Assembly: GCA_007129775.1 (NCBI GenBank)
Contig: SKUV01000082.1
Location: forward strand, 1 to 15,964
DNA length: 15,964 bases
Direction: 5' to 3'
From: Paracoccaceae bacterium
GTDB taxonomy: Bacteria > Pseudomonadota > Alphaproteobacteria > Rhodobacterales > Rhodobacteraceae
Positions 7,482-15,301 of the stretch are shown here, piece after piece. Position 1 is the first letter of the stretch, and each line of letters starts with the position of its first letter. A program made the position numbers and the translations under genes. The notes below the pieces were generated by a model that worked only from the letters and a program-made list of their open reading frames with translations, did not search any database and was not told the origin of the DNA.

Positions 7482-7982
7482 TCAGCCCAGATCGCGCGGC
7501 ACGACGAAATCCACCACCCGTCCGGTGCCTGTGCCGGCCCCGTCCCAGCCGTCGATATCGAAATCCGCCACCAGCGTCGCGGCGGTGGGATAATCGGCAA
7601 AGCGGCGGTGGGCCGGCGGGCTTTCCACGATCTGGCGCGCGAATTCGGCGATGCCGGGATTGTGGCCCAGTATCAGCACGCTGCGGCCCCGCGCCCCGCG
7701 CAGCACCCGCAGCATTGTCGCCGGGGCGGCGTGATAGAGATCGGCCACCACCTCGACCGCGCAGGGCGGCAGCGCCGGGGCCATTTGCTGCCATGTCTCC
7801 TGCGTGCGCCGGGCCGACGACACCAGCGCCGCCTCGGGCAGATGGCCGCGCGCGGCCAGCCAGCGCCCGATCCTTTCGGCGGCGGCGATCCCGCGCGGCG
7901 CGAGCGGGCGGTCATGATCGGCCAGCAGCGGGTCGTCCCAGCCGGATTTGGCGTGCCGCATCAGGATCAGGCGCAACGCCAT
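7482..7982 (-). CDS. SixA-like histidine phosphatase
   Basis: This is a small (166-residue) histidine phosphatase superfamily protein. The N-terminal LILMRHAKSGWDD carries the Arg9-His10 phospho-acceptor (RHA rather than the RHG of phosphoglycerate mutases, as in SixA). SSARRTQET supplies the conserved Arg, and the second catalytic His107 is in LILGHNPG. E. coli SixA dephosphorylates phosphohistidine on PtsN-system or histidine phosphotransfer proteins; the target here is unknown. It starts 3 nt after the argB stop, so it is probably co-translated as the last gene of the minus-strand run. No recognisable terminator lies beyond it because atp12 ends 3 bp away. Confidence 0.88.
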   Translation of the reverse strand: MALRLILMRHAKSGWDDPLLADHDRPLAPRGIAAAERIGRWLAARGHLPEAALVSSARRTQETWQQMAPALPPCAVEVVADLYHAAPATMLRVLRGARGRSVLILGHNPGIAEFARQIVESPPAHRRFADYPTAATLVADFDIDGWDGAGTGTGRVVDFVVPRDLG

Positions 7983-7985
7983 TGC

Positions 7986-8876
7986 TCAGCCCCGCGGCCT
8001 GATGCGCGGCTCGGTCGCGCGGATCAGGCTGCCGGCGCCGTGATCGGTGAACAACTCCAGCAGGCAGGCATTGGGGGCCCGCCCGTCGAGGATCACCACC
8101 GCGCGCACGCCCTCCGCAATGGCCTTCAGCGCGGTTTCCGTCTTGGGGATCATGCCGCCCGCGATCACCCCGGCCTCGGTCAGTTCGCGCACCTGTTCGG
8201 GCCGCATGTCGGTGATCACCGCGCCATCGGCATCCTTGACGCCCGCCACATCGGTCAGCAACAGCAGCCGGTCGGCCCGGAGCCCGCCAGCAATCGCCCC
8301 GGCGGCGGTGTCGCCGTTGATGTTGAAAGTCTCGCCGTCGCTGCCCGTCCCGATCGGCGCGACGACCGGGATGATCCCGGCGGTGAACAGGCTGTGCAGC
8401 ACATCGGTGTTGATCTCCACCGGGCGACCGACGAAGCCCAGCTCCGGGTCGTCCGGCTCGCAGACGATCAGCTTCGCATCCTTGCCCGACAGCCCGACGG
8501 CACGGCCGCCCTCGTCGTTGATGGCCTGCACGATCCGCTTGTTCACGAGGCCCGACAGCACCATCTCCACCACCTCGACGGTGGCCTGATCGGTCACGCG
8601 CTTGCCGCGCACGAATTCCGAGGTGATGCCGAGCTTGCCAAGCATCTGGTTGATCATCGGCCCGCCGCCATGGACGATGACCGGGTTCACCCCCACCTGT
8701 CGCATCAGTACGATGTCGCGCGCGAAAGAGGCCATTTCATCGGCATCGCCCATGGCATTGCCGCCGAACTTGATCACGACGATCGCGCCGGTATAGCGCT
8801 GCAGATAGGGCAGCGCTTCGGACAGGGTGCGGGCGGTGGCGATCCAGTCCTGATTCATGGTGGTCCGTCTTTTCAT
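7986..8876 (-). CDS. argB: Acetylglutamate kinase
   Basis: ArgB phosphorylates N-acetylglutamate with ATP in the second step of arginine biosynthesis. The 296-residue product shows VIKFGGNAMG (32-43, phosphate-binding Lys36), VHGGGP (68-73), GKRVTD (N-acetylglutamate-binding Arg93), FNINGDTAAGAIAGGL (184-199) and GGMIPKTETA (240-249, Lys245). An N-terminal helix before the core (DWIATARTLSEALPYLQRY) is the hallmark of hexameric arginine-inhibited NAGKs, so feedback inhibition by arginine is likely (inference). Two starts are possible: ATG at 8876 (used) or ATG at 8858, six codons later and giving MNQDWIATA; both have weak ribosome sites and the shorter one is quite possible. The gene lies between engB (96 bp upstream) and the SixA-like gene. 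Confidence 0.95.
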   Translation of the reverse strand: MKRRTTMNQDWIATARTLSEALPYLQRYTGAIVVIKFGGNAMGDADEMASFARDIVLMRQVGVNPVIVHGGGPMINQMLGKLGITSEFVRGKRVTDQATVEVVEMVLSGLVNKRIVQAINDEGGRAVGLSGKDAKLIVCEPDDPELGFVGRPVEINTDVLHSLFTAGIIPVVAPIGTGSDGETFNINGDTAAGAIAGGLRADRLLLLTDVAGVKDADGAVITDMRPEQVRELTEAGVIAGGMIPKTETALKAIAEGVRAVVILDGRAPNACLLELFTDHGAGSLIRATEPRIRPRG

Positions 8877-8906
8877 GGCGGGGGTTCCCGGGGTTCTGCG
8901 CGCCCC

Positions 8907-8935
8907 CTGTTATCGGCTCGGACCACGGCTGCCAA
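8907..8935 (-). promoter_or_regulatory. Candidate promoter ahead of argB
   Basis: On the minus strand TTGGCA (8930-8935) is followed after 17 bp by TAACAG (8907-8912), about 30 bp before the argB start, in the only sizeable gap between engB and argB. The -35 is fair, the -10 weak (3/6). Confidence 0.3.
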
Positions 8936-8972
8936 GGGCTTGGGCGCGCGGCTACTGCCTGTCGCGGGCGCG

Positions 8973-9626
8973 CTATTCCAGCCCGGCGATCAGCGCCCGC
9001 ATCGCGGCGATGCCCTCGCCGGTTTCCGACGAGGTCTGCAGGATTTCGGGAAAGGCCGCCGGATGCGTGGCCAGCGCCTTGCGCACCTGCTCCAGCACGC
9101 GGGCCTGATCGGCGGCCTTGACCTTGTCGGCCTTTGTGAGCACCACTTGAAAGGTGACGGCAGAGCGGTCCAGCAAGCCCATGATCTCGGCGTCGGGCGG
9201 CTTGATCCCGTGGCGCATGTCGATCAGCACGAAGGCGCGGCGCAAGGTTGGCCGTCCGGCGAGATAGGCGCGCAGCAGCCGTTGCCATTTCTCGACCACC
9301 GGCAGGGGGGCCTTGGCGAACCCATATCCCGGCAGATCCACCAGATAGTGGCTGTGGCCGACGGTGAAGAAATTGATCTCTTGTGTGCGACCCGGGGTGT
9401 TGGAGGTCCGCGCGATCGCCCGGCGTCCGGTCAGCGCGTTGATCAGGCTGGATTTGCCGACGTTGGAGCGGCCGGCCAGACAGACCTCCAGCCGGTCGGC
9501 CGGCGGCATCCCCTCCATCGCGACCACGCCCTTGAGGAAATCCACCTGCCCGGTCAGCAGGCGGCGCCCCGCCTCGGCTGCCCCGGCGTCGGGTTCGGCC
9601 GCGAGGGGAAAGCCCGGCGCCGTCAT
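8973..9626 (-). CDS. engB: Ribosome biogenesis GTP-binding protein EngB (YihA/YsxC)
   Basis: EngB is an essential TRAFAC-class GTPase for late 50S assembly. The 217-residue protein has a short N-terminal extension and then the G motifs in order: G1 GRSNVGKSS (52-60), the switch I motif SNTPGRTQ (75-82), G3 DLPGYG (97-102), G4 LTKAD (163-167) and G5 SSETG (199-203). The order and spacing are those of EngB rather than Era or Der. It starts 31 bp after the yidC stop and has no clear Shine-Dalgarno site, which suggests translation coupled to yidC. Stop and size are normal. Confidence 0.95.
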   Translation of the reverse strand: MTAPGFPLAAEPDAGAAEAGRRLLTGQVDFLKGVVAMEGMPPADRLEVCLAGRSNVGKSSLINALTGRRAIARTSNTPGRTQEINFFTVGHSHYLVDLPGYGFAKAPLPVVEKWQRLLRAYLAGRPTLRRAFVLIDMRHGIKPPDAEIMGLLDRSAVTFQVVLTKADKVKAADQARVLEQVRKALATHPAAFPEILQTSSETGEGIAAMRALIAGLE

Positions 9627-9657
9627 GCAGCGGCCCGGTCGGCGGCGAGGGGCGCCG

Positions 9658-11469
9658 TCACTTCGCCCTCTCGCCCTTTTTTCGCATCCCGCCGAAGATG
9701 TTGCCGACCAGGTCCGGCTTGTGGCCGTTGATCCGCATGATGAAATACTGCTGCATGAAGGTGATCACGTTGTTGGCGATCCAGTAGAGGATCAGACCGC
9801 TGGCGAAGACACCGAGGATGAACATGAACACCCACGGCATCCACATGAAGATCATCGCCTGCGTCTTGTCCGGCGGTGCCGGGTTGAGCCGCATCTGCAG
9901 CCACATGGACACGCCGAGCCCGATCGGCAGGATGCCGATGAAGATATAGGACAACAGGCTGCCCGGCACCGGTGCCGCCCATGGCAGCAGGCCGAAGAAA
10001 TTCATGATCGAGGTCGGATCGGGCGCCGACAGATCCTGAAACACGCCCACCCATGGCGCATGGCGCAACTCGATGGTGACGAAGATCACCTTGTAGAGCG
10101 AGAAGAAGATCGGGATCTGCATCAGGATCGGCAGACAGCCTGCAGCCGGATTGACCTTCTTGGTCTTGTAAAGCTCGATCATCTCTTTCTGGAGCTTCTG
10201 CTTGTCGTCGCCGGCACGCTCCTTGATCGCCATCATCTCGGGCTGAAGCTCCTTCATCTTCGCCATCGAGACATAGGATTTCCACGCCAGGGGCAGCAGC
10301 ACCGCCTTGATCAGCAGCGTGAGCACGATGATCGACCAGCCCATGTTGCCGATGAAGCCATTGATCCAGTAAAGTACGGCGAAGATCGGCTTGGTCAGGA
10401 AGAAGAACCAGCCCCAGTCGATCGCGTCGATAAAGCGGTCGATGTCCTTTTCGTTCTGATAGTTCCGGATCACCGACCATTCCTTGGCGCCGGCGAAGAG
10501 CATCGTTTGCACCGACACGCTTTCGCCCGGGCCGACCACTTCCGTGGGCAGATCGGCGCGGGTCTGGTAGATGTCACGCGAGGGCACGTAGCGGGCGACG
10601 GCGGTGAAACGCTGCCCCGGCTCCGGGATCAGGGTCGCCATCCAGTATTTGTCGGTGAAGCCGAGCCAGCCGTTCTCGCTTACTTCGGTGACCTCGGCAT
10701 TGGTGCCTTCACGGTCGGAGACGCGAAAGCCCCGCATGGAACTGTAGCTGTCTTCCGACAGGTTGCCGTCGGTGACCTTGATCAGCCCTTCGTGCAGGAT
10801 GAAGAAATTTTCCAGATCCGACGGCTCGCCATGGCGCGCGATCAGGCCGTAAGGGGCCAGCCGGACGGTGGCGCCGCCGTCGTTGCGCACCGACTGGCTG
10901 ATGGAGAACATGAAATCGGCATCGACCTCGAAGCGGCGGCTGAAGGTCAGCCCGTTGCCGTTGTTCCACTCCAGCGTGACGGGGCTGCCCACGCCCAGCG
11001 TGTCGCCCTCCACAAGGTCCCATTCGGTTTCGGGGCCGGGCACATTGTCCCAGTCGAGCCCGCTGCCGGGGCGCCAGCCCCAGAGCGCATAGAATGCCTC
11101 GTCGCTGCCTTCGCGCGACAGGAGGCGGACGATATCGGCGCCGGGGTCGAGCGTCTCGCGGTAATCCTTGAGCGAAAGGTCATCCAGCCGGCCGCCCTGC
11201 AGGTTGATGGTTCCGCGCAGCCGCTCGGTCTCGATCGGCACGGGCGGCAGATCGCGCATCGCGGTGGCCGTGTCGCCAGGGGCGGCCTCGCCCGGCACTC
11301 CCGCGGACTCGGTGTCCGGCGCCACCGGGGGCATCAGGTCTTCCACCTGTTCGATCGCGGCCGGATCATCGCGCACCGGTTCGGGCGGCGGGAACATCAC
11401 GAACCAGACAAGGATCACCGCGAAACTGAGCGCCGTGGCGAGGATGAGGTTTTTGTTCTGATCGTCCAT
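9658..11469 (-). CDS. yidC: Membrane protein insertase YidC
   Basis: YidC inserts and folds inner-membrane proteins, alone or with SecYEG, including F0 subunit c. The 603-residue length is normal for Gram-negative bacteria. Residues 8-26 form TM1; a linker rich in Pro and acidic residues and the periplasmic P1 beta-sandwich follow (about 80-345). The conserved insertase core is at about 355-580 with PLAWKSYVSMAKMKELQPEM (cytosolic coiled-coil region), GCLPILMQIPIFFSLYKVI and LYWIANNVITFMQQYFI. The hydrophilic-groove position that is Arg in E. coli is Lys388 here, which I believe is common in alphaproteobacteria. The tail is basic (MRKKGERAK). The frame extends 38 codons further upstream to 11583, but that stretch is unlike YidC, and MDDQNKNLILATALSFAV is the classic start. 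Confidence 0.96.
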   Translation of the reverse strand: MDDQNKNLILATALSFAVILVWFVMFPPPEPVRDDPAAIEQVEDLMPPVAPDTESAGVPGEAAPGDTATAMRDLPPVPIETERLRGTINLQGGRLDDLSLKDYRETLDPGADIVRLLSREGSDEAFYALWGWRPGSGLDWDNVPGPETEWDLVEGDTLGVGSPVTLEWNNGNGLTFSRRFEVDADFMFSISQSVRNDGGATVRLAPYGLIARHGEPSDLENFFILHEGLIKVTDGNLSEDSYSSMRGFRVSDREGTNAEVTEVSENGWLGFTDKYWMATLIPEPGQRFTAVARYVPSRDIYQTRADLPTEVVGPGESVSVQTMLFAGAKEWSVIRNYQNEKDIDRFIDAIDWGWFFFLTKPIFAVLYWINGFIGNMGWSIIVLTLLIKAVLLPLAWKSYVSMAKMKELQPEMMAIKERAGDDKQKLQKEMIELYKTKKVNPAAGCLPILMQIPIFFSLYKVIFVTIELRHAPWVGVFQDLSAPDPTSIMNFFGLLPWAAPVPGSLLSYIFIGILPIGLGVSMWLQMRLNPAPPDKTQAMIFMWMPWVFMFILGVFASGLILYWIANNVITFMQQYFIMRINGHKPDLVGNIFGGMRKKGERAK

Positions 11470-11986
11470 GAGACCGCGAGACCTGTCGATTTGGGCTGTG
11501 CGCCGGTTCAACAGACTGGGGCGCCCCGCGTCAAGCGGTTTCCGGTAAACTTGACCGCGTCGGAAGGGCGCGATCTCAGGCAAACACCCCGACAGGCGTT
11601 ACTGTGCCGATTCTGCAGCGCCGATGCCGCGCCGCCATCCCAGCAGCGCCGGTCCGGCGATGGCGGGCCTCGTGGCTGATCCTATGATGCCGGCGCCGGA
11701 GCGCGGAGCTATCGCTGCCGGTCCCGCGGCGCGGATAGAGGGGTTGCGAAGTCTGAGGCGCGGCCTTCCCGGACGCCACCTTTCCGCCTTGGCGCACCCC
11801 CCCGATCCGCGTCACCCGATCTTGGCTGCCTGCCAGCCTGTGCGAGGCAGCGCCGCTGAACCTTGCTCGCCTGCCTGCGCTGTGCCGCCGCGCTGCCCAT
11901 GCGTTTCTGCGGGCCGCCGCGCGACGCAATCCGAGGCTGTCTGTGCGGTGTTGCCCCGCCGCGCCGCATCTGCGTGCGGGCGATGG
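11470..11986. other. 517-bp stretch between yidC and the EAL gene with no recognisable gene
   Basis: I find no tRNA, RNase P RNA, SRP RNA or tmRNA signature and no frame that resembles a protein. The short frames present are arginine- and alanine-rich translations typical of GC-rich non-coding DNA. Visible items are a candidate yidC promoter (11506-11534), a good isolated -10-like TATGAT on the plus strand at 11683-11688 without a -35, and a 7-bp inverted repeat (GCTGCCT at 11825-11831 and AGGCAGC at 11845-11851). It is by far the largest internal gene-free gap. Confidence 0.6.
11506..11534 (-). promoter_or_regulatory. Candidate yidC promoter
   Basis: On the minus strand TTGACG (11529-11534) lies 17 bp before TTGAAC (11506-11511), 37 bp ahead of the yidC ATG. 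The -35 matches 5/6, the -10 only 3/6. A promoter is expected here since the upstream gene is over 500 bp away. Confidence 0.35.
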
Positions 11987-13543
11987 CTATTCGCCGGCCC
12001 GACGCTCCAGCAGCAGGGGCGCTTGCGCCCTTGCCTTGTGCCGTTCGATCCAGGCGAGCGTTTCGGTTTCCGGCATCGGATGGGCAAGGGCGTATCCCTG
12101 AACGTGGCCGCAGCCCAGTTGTGCCAGAAGCGCATGCTCGGCCCCGGTTTCGACACCCTCGGCGATCGTCTCGAGGCCCAGCCGCTCGGCCATCGACAGG
12201 ATCGCGGCGACGATGCGCTGCTGCTCGCGATCGTCCGCCATGCCGCTGACAAAGCTGCGGTCGATCTTGATACGGCTGACCGCAAAGCGACGGATGCTCG
12301 CAATCGAGGCGTGGCCCGTGCCGAAATCGTCCAGGTCGATCCGGCAGCCCATCTCGGCCAGGCGCGAGATGGTCTTGACCACCACGTCGTCAGCATCGCC
12401 CGCCACAACGCTTTCCAGTACCTCGATCGACAGCCGGTCGGGTGCCAGGCCGAAGCGGTCGAGCTCCCACGCGATGCGGTCGGGCAGTCGGGGATTGCGC
12501 AGTTCCTCGGCCGAGAAATTAACGCCGATGCTATCGATACGGTGTCCGGCCTCTTCCCAGCGCCGCATCGCGCCCATTGCCTGATAGAGCATCCGCTCGC
12601 CGAGACGTTCGGCGAGCCCCGCCATCTGCAGGAGCGGCAGAAAGGCATCCGGGGTGAGCAGGCCCCGAACCGGGTGCTGCCAGCGCACCAGAACCTCGAA
12701 GCCCGTGATCGCGCCGGTCTCGGTGCTGATCTGCGGCTGGAAGAAGGCGCGCATGTCCCCATTGTCAAGAGCAGGCGCCAGATCGGCGCGCAGGCAGGAC
12801 AGATCCGCCCGTTTGTCGGCCAGTTCGCGCGTGTAGGCGCGGATCGCGCCGGGGCCGTTATGGGTGGCATCTTCCATTGCAGCCTCGGCAGCTGTCAGCA
12901 GCGCCATCCCCGCGCTGCGCTCCGCGTCGCCGCCGGGCGCGCGGTCGGCGGTGCAGAAACCCACCGAGGCGCTGATCTGCACCTCGGCCGCTTCGAGAAT
13001 CACGTTGTCCTCGACCGCGGACTGGAGCCGGCTGGCGATCTGCAGCACGCTTTCCAGATCGGCGCGCTGCACCGGCGCGAGTGCGATGGCAAAGCACGCA
13101 CCGTCGAGCCGCGCGACCTGATCGGCCTGCCGCACCGTGGCGGCGATGCGCGCAGCCGTCTCGCGCAGCAGCTGGGCGAAGTCGGCGTGTCCGTGGCGGC
13201 GCGCCAGCATGTCGGCCTCGTCGATGGCCAGAACGATGCAGGCCGGCGACAGCCCCGATGCGGCCCGGACAGCAAGCCCCTCATCAAGTGCTGCGGCAAC
13301 CGAATCCCGCAAGAGCAGGCCTGTCGTCCCGTCCCGTTCGGGCGTGCGCGGCCGCGCCGGCCCGATGGCGAAAAGCAGCGCGATCGCGCCGGGCAGGCCG
13401 AAGGCCGCGGCAATCAGCGCCGTCTCCCCCCATGCCCAGAACGCCGCGAGCGGCAGTAGCGGCAGGAAAAGCAAGGTTTCGGGCCGCCGGGCAATCGCCG
13501 CCAGCAGTGACAGCGAAGAGATCGGGCGCGCAGTCTGGGTCAT
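11987..13543 (-). CDS. Membrane-anchored protein with degenerate GGDEF and intact EAL domain (probable c-di-GMP phosphodiesterase)
   Basis: The 518-residue protein starts with two hydrophobic segments (about 23-38 and 41-61) with little between them, then a cytoplasmic GGDEF-like domain (about 71-238) and an EAL domain (about 255-500). The GGDEF active-site motif is replaced by RLDGACF (145-151), so cyclase activity is unlikely. The EAL domain reads EVL at 283-285 (the catalytic Glu283 kept), with Asn342, Glu374, DDFGTG (405-410), Lys426 in IKID, Glu462 in AEGVET and Gln482 in VQGYAL. The metal- and substrate-binding set therefore looks complete, predicting hydrolysis of c-di-GMP to pGpG. No periplasmic sensor domain is present. 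An AAAAGG at 13553-13558 lies about 9 nt before the ATG. It sits between ttcA (73 bp upstream) and a 517-bp gene-free gap before yidC. Target process unknown. Confidence 0.88.
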   Translation of the reverse strand: MTQTARPISSLSLLAAIARRPETLLFLPLLPLAAFWAWGETALIAAAFGLPGAIALLFAIGPARPRTPERDGTTGLLLRDSVAAALDEGLAVRAASGLSPACIVLAIDEADMLARRHGHADFAQLLRETAARIAATVRQADQVARLDGACFAIALAPVQRADLESVLQIASRLQSAVEDNVILEAAEVQISASVGFCTADRAPGGDAERSAGMALLTAAEAAMEDATHNGPGAIRAYTRELADKRADLSCLRADLAPALDNGDMRAFFQPQISTETGAITGFEVLVRWQHPVRGLLTPDAFLPLLQMAGLAERLGERMLYQAMGAMRRWEEAGHRIDSIGVNFSAEELRNPRLPDRIAWELDRFGLAPDRLSIEVLESVVAGDADDVVVKTISRLAEMGCRIDLDDFGTGHASIASIRRFAVSRIKIDRSFVSGMADDREQQRIVAAILSMAERLGLETIAEGVETGAEHALLAQLGCGHVQGYALAHPMPETETLAWIERHKARAQAPLLLERRAGE

Positions 13544-13616
13544 CTTCGGGGCCTTTTCGTTGCCGGTCGGACGAATGTCCCTCCGCCGAAGCTAGCCCCG
13601 CTTCCTGACCGGACCG

Positions 13617-14498
13617 TTAACGCCCCTCGCCCCTCGCCGCTTCGATTTCGTTCGATTGCGCCGCATTCCGTGCCAGTCCCGCGAAATCGAACAGTCCGGC
13701 GTCAAGCAGATGCGAGGGCCGGGCATTCATCAGGGCGCGGAACATCACCTGCCGCCGGCCGGGGCTGCGCGCCTCCCATTCATCCAGCAGCGCCTTGACC
13801 TGCACGCGCTGCAGCCCCTCCTGAGAGCCGCAGAGATCGCAGGGGATGATCGGATAGCCCATGCCGGCCGAAAAGCGCGCGCAGTCTGCCTCGGCCACGA
13901 AGGCGAGCGGGCGCAGCACATGCAGATCGCCCTCTTCGTTCAGCAGCTTCGGCGGCATGGTCGCAAGCCTGCCGCCATGAAAGAGGTTCATGAAGAAGGT
14001 TTCGAGGATATCGTCTCGGTGATGGCCCAGCACCACCGCCGAACAGCCCTCTTCCCGCGCGATGCGATACAGGATGCCGCGGCGCAGGCGCGAACACAGC
14101 GCGCAATAGGTGCGCCCCTGCGGCACCTTGTCGGTGACGATGGAATAGGTGTCCTGATACTCGATCCGGTGCGCGATGCCGTGACGGGCGAGGAATTCGG
14201 GCAGCACGGTGGCCGGAAAGCCGGGCTGGCCCTGATCGAGATTGCAGGCCAGCAGATCGACCGGCAACAGGCCACGCCAGCGCAACTCCACCAGCGCGGC
14301 CAGCAAGGCATAGCTGTCCTTGCCGCCGGACAGGCACACCAGCCAGCGCGCGCCCGGTTCGACCATGGCGAAATGGTCGATGGCGTTGCGGGTCTCGCGC
14401 ACCAGCCGTTTGCGCAACTTGCGGAATTCGAGGCTGTCGGGGGCGCCCTGCAGCAGCGCGGGCAAGCCGGTGTCGGTGTCGGTTGCTGTGTCAGGCAT
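13617..14498 (-). CDS. ttcA: tRNA 2-thiocytidine(32) biosynthesis protein TtcA
   Basis: TtcA thiolates cytidine 32 in certain tRNAs using ATP and an Fe-S cluster. The 293-residue product has the PP-loop SGGKDS (57-62), the CxxC pair Cys132/Cys135 (YCALCSRLRRG) and a second pair Cys220/Cys223 (IIPCDLCGSQ). These are the cluster ligands that separate TtcA from TilS, which lacks them. GHHRDDILETFFMNLFHGG is also family-typical. The ATG at 14498 overlaps the yidD stop (ATGCCTGA). In-frame ATGs occur upstream as far as 14570, but those codons are a 12-bp repeat that also encodes the YidD tail and resemble no TtcA sequence, so the shorter form is chosen. It is probably the fourth gene of the rpmH transcript. 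Confidence 0.94.
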   Translation of the reverse strand: MPDTATDTDTGLPALLQGAPDSLEFRKLRKRLVRETRNAIDHFAMVEPGARWLVCLSGGKDSYALLAALVELRWRGLLPVDLLACNLDQGQPGFPATVLPEFLARHGIAHRIEYQDTYSIVTDKVPQGRTYCALCSRLRRGILYRIAREEGCSAVVLGHHRDDILETFFMNLFHGGRLATMPPKLLNEEGDLHVLRPLAFVAEADCARFSAGMGYPIIPCDLCGSQEGLQRVQVKALLDEWEARSPGRRQVMFRALMNARPSHLLDAGLFDFAGLARNAAQSNEIEAARGEGR

Positions 14499-14802
14499 CG
14501 TCGCTGCCCCGTGCTTGCGTCCGGGTTGGTTCATGGCTGTGGTCATGGCTGTGGTCATGGGCGTGGTCATGGGCGGGGTCGGCGCCGGGCACCGGGTCGT
14601 AGCCCGACGACCCCCACGGGTGGCAGCGCCCGATCCGCCGCAGGGTCAACCAGCCGCCCCTGATGGCCCCGTGCCGCGCCAGCGCCTCCAGCGCATAGGC
14701 CGAGCAAGTGGGCTGATAGCGGCAATTGTGCCCGACCCAGGGCGAAAACAGCAGCCGATAGGCTCGCACCGGAAGGGCCAGCAGGTGGGCAAGCGGGCTC
14801 AT
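14491..14802 (-). CDS. yidD: Membrane protein insertion efficiency factor YidD with a histidine-rich tail
   Basis: YidD is a small membrane-associated protein that aids YidC-dependent insertion. Residues 1-72 are the normal family: LPVRAYRLLFSPWVGHNCRYQPTCSAYALEAL, divided here by my reading, then HGAIRGGWLTLRRIGRCHPW and GYDPVP, with the conserved Cys27, Cys33 and Cys60. The remaining 31 residues (73-103) are an extension with alternating His, Asp, Ala and Ser (HDHAHDHSHDHSH, seven His), which could bind metal; that is inference. The ATG at 14802 overlaps the rnpA stop as ATGA; the frame is open further upstream inside rnpA, but similarity begins at MSPLAHLL. The 3' end overlaps ttcA by 8 bp. 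Confidence 0.93.
   Translation of the reverse strand: MSPLAHLLALPVRAYRLLFSPWVGHNCRYQPTCSAYALEALARHGAIRGGWLTLRRIGRCHPWGSSGYDPVPGADPAHDHAHDHSHDHSHEPTRTQARGSDDA
14532..14579. repeat. Four tandem copies of a 12-bp unit in the yidD 3' end
   Basis: Units at 14532-14543, 14544-14555, 14556-14567 and 14568-14579 read CATGGCTGTGGT twice, then CATGGGCGTGGT and CATGGGCGGGGT. On the minus strand they encode the His/Asp tail of YidD in one frame and ATG-Thr-Thr-Ala/Pro repeats in the ttcA frame. Unit length is a multiple of three, so copy-number change would keep both frames open. Confidence 0.85.
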
Positions 14803-15266
14803 GGCCGGCGCTTCGAGGCTGGTCCGCCCCGGTGCACCCTGTCGAGGGCGCGGTGCAGATCGGCCTGCATCCGCGCGAAATCGGCCGAAACCGTCGCGCC
14901 CGGGCGGCCGATCAGAACGTAGTCCCATCCCGGGCGGCCGGCCTCGGGCAGCACCGCACGCGCCAGCGCGCGCAGGCGGCGTTTCGCACGGTTGCGGGTG
15001 ACCGCGTTGCCCAGCTTTCGGGAGCAGGTGAAGCCCACGCGCAGGCAGCCCTCGGGACCCTCGGGTCCACGGCGCCGAGCCTGCAACAGAAAGGCGGGGG
15101 CAGGGGCCCTGGCGGCGCGCGCGGCGCGCAGGAAATCGGCACGCTGGCGGATGATCGAAAGGCCCTTTCCGCCGGGCTGCGGGTCGGGAAGGGCCGCATC
15201 AAGGGTGCGGGCCGCCACTTCGGGCCCGGTGACAGCCTCCGCCTGCCGTGCCTTCGGCGACGTCAT
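14799..15266 (-). CDS. rnpA: Ribonuclease P protein component
   Basis: RnpA is the small basic subunit that binds the catalytic RNA to process the 5' ends of tRNA precursors. The product has 155 residues. The recognisable core begins near residue 36 (LSIIRQRADFLRAARA) and includes VGFTCSRKLGNAVTRNRAKRRLR with the RNR motif at 91-93 and RPGWDYVLIGRPGA. The first 35 residues are a poorly conserved extension, so the protein is longer than the usual ~120. The frame stays open to 15881, but GGAAAGG at 15274-15280 lies 7 nt before the ATG at 15266, which I take as the start (ATG at 15299 is a weaker alternative). It follows rpmH and overlaps yidD by 4 bp. Confidence 0.93.
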   Translation of the reverse strand: MTSPKARQAEAVTGPEVAARTLDAALPDPQPGGKGLSIIRQRADFLRAARAARAPAPAFLLQARRRGPEGPEGCLRVGFTCSRKLGNAVTRNRAKRRLRALARAVLPEAGRPGWDYVLIGRPGATVSADFARMQADLHRALDRVHRGGPASKRRP

Positions 15267-15301
15267 CGCGCTGCCTTTCCGCCCGGCCCGCTCAGCCATA
15301 T

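Noticed and set aside
11501..11520. GGTTCAA at 11506 as a tRNA T-arm
   Set aside because: No matching acceptor, anticodon or D-arm could be found around it on either strand.
11821..11960. Possible SRP or RNase P RNA in the gap before yidC
   Set aside because: The region is rich in GCTGCC/GGCAGC and contains CTGAACCTTG, but the conserved SRP domain IV core and the RNase P GAGGAAAGTCC element are absent on both strands.
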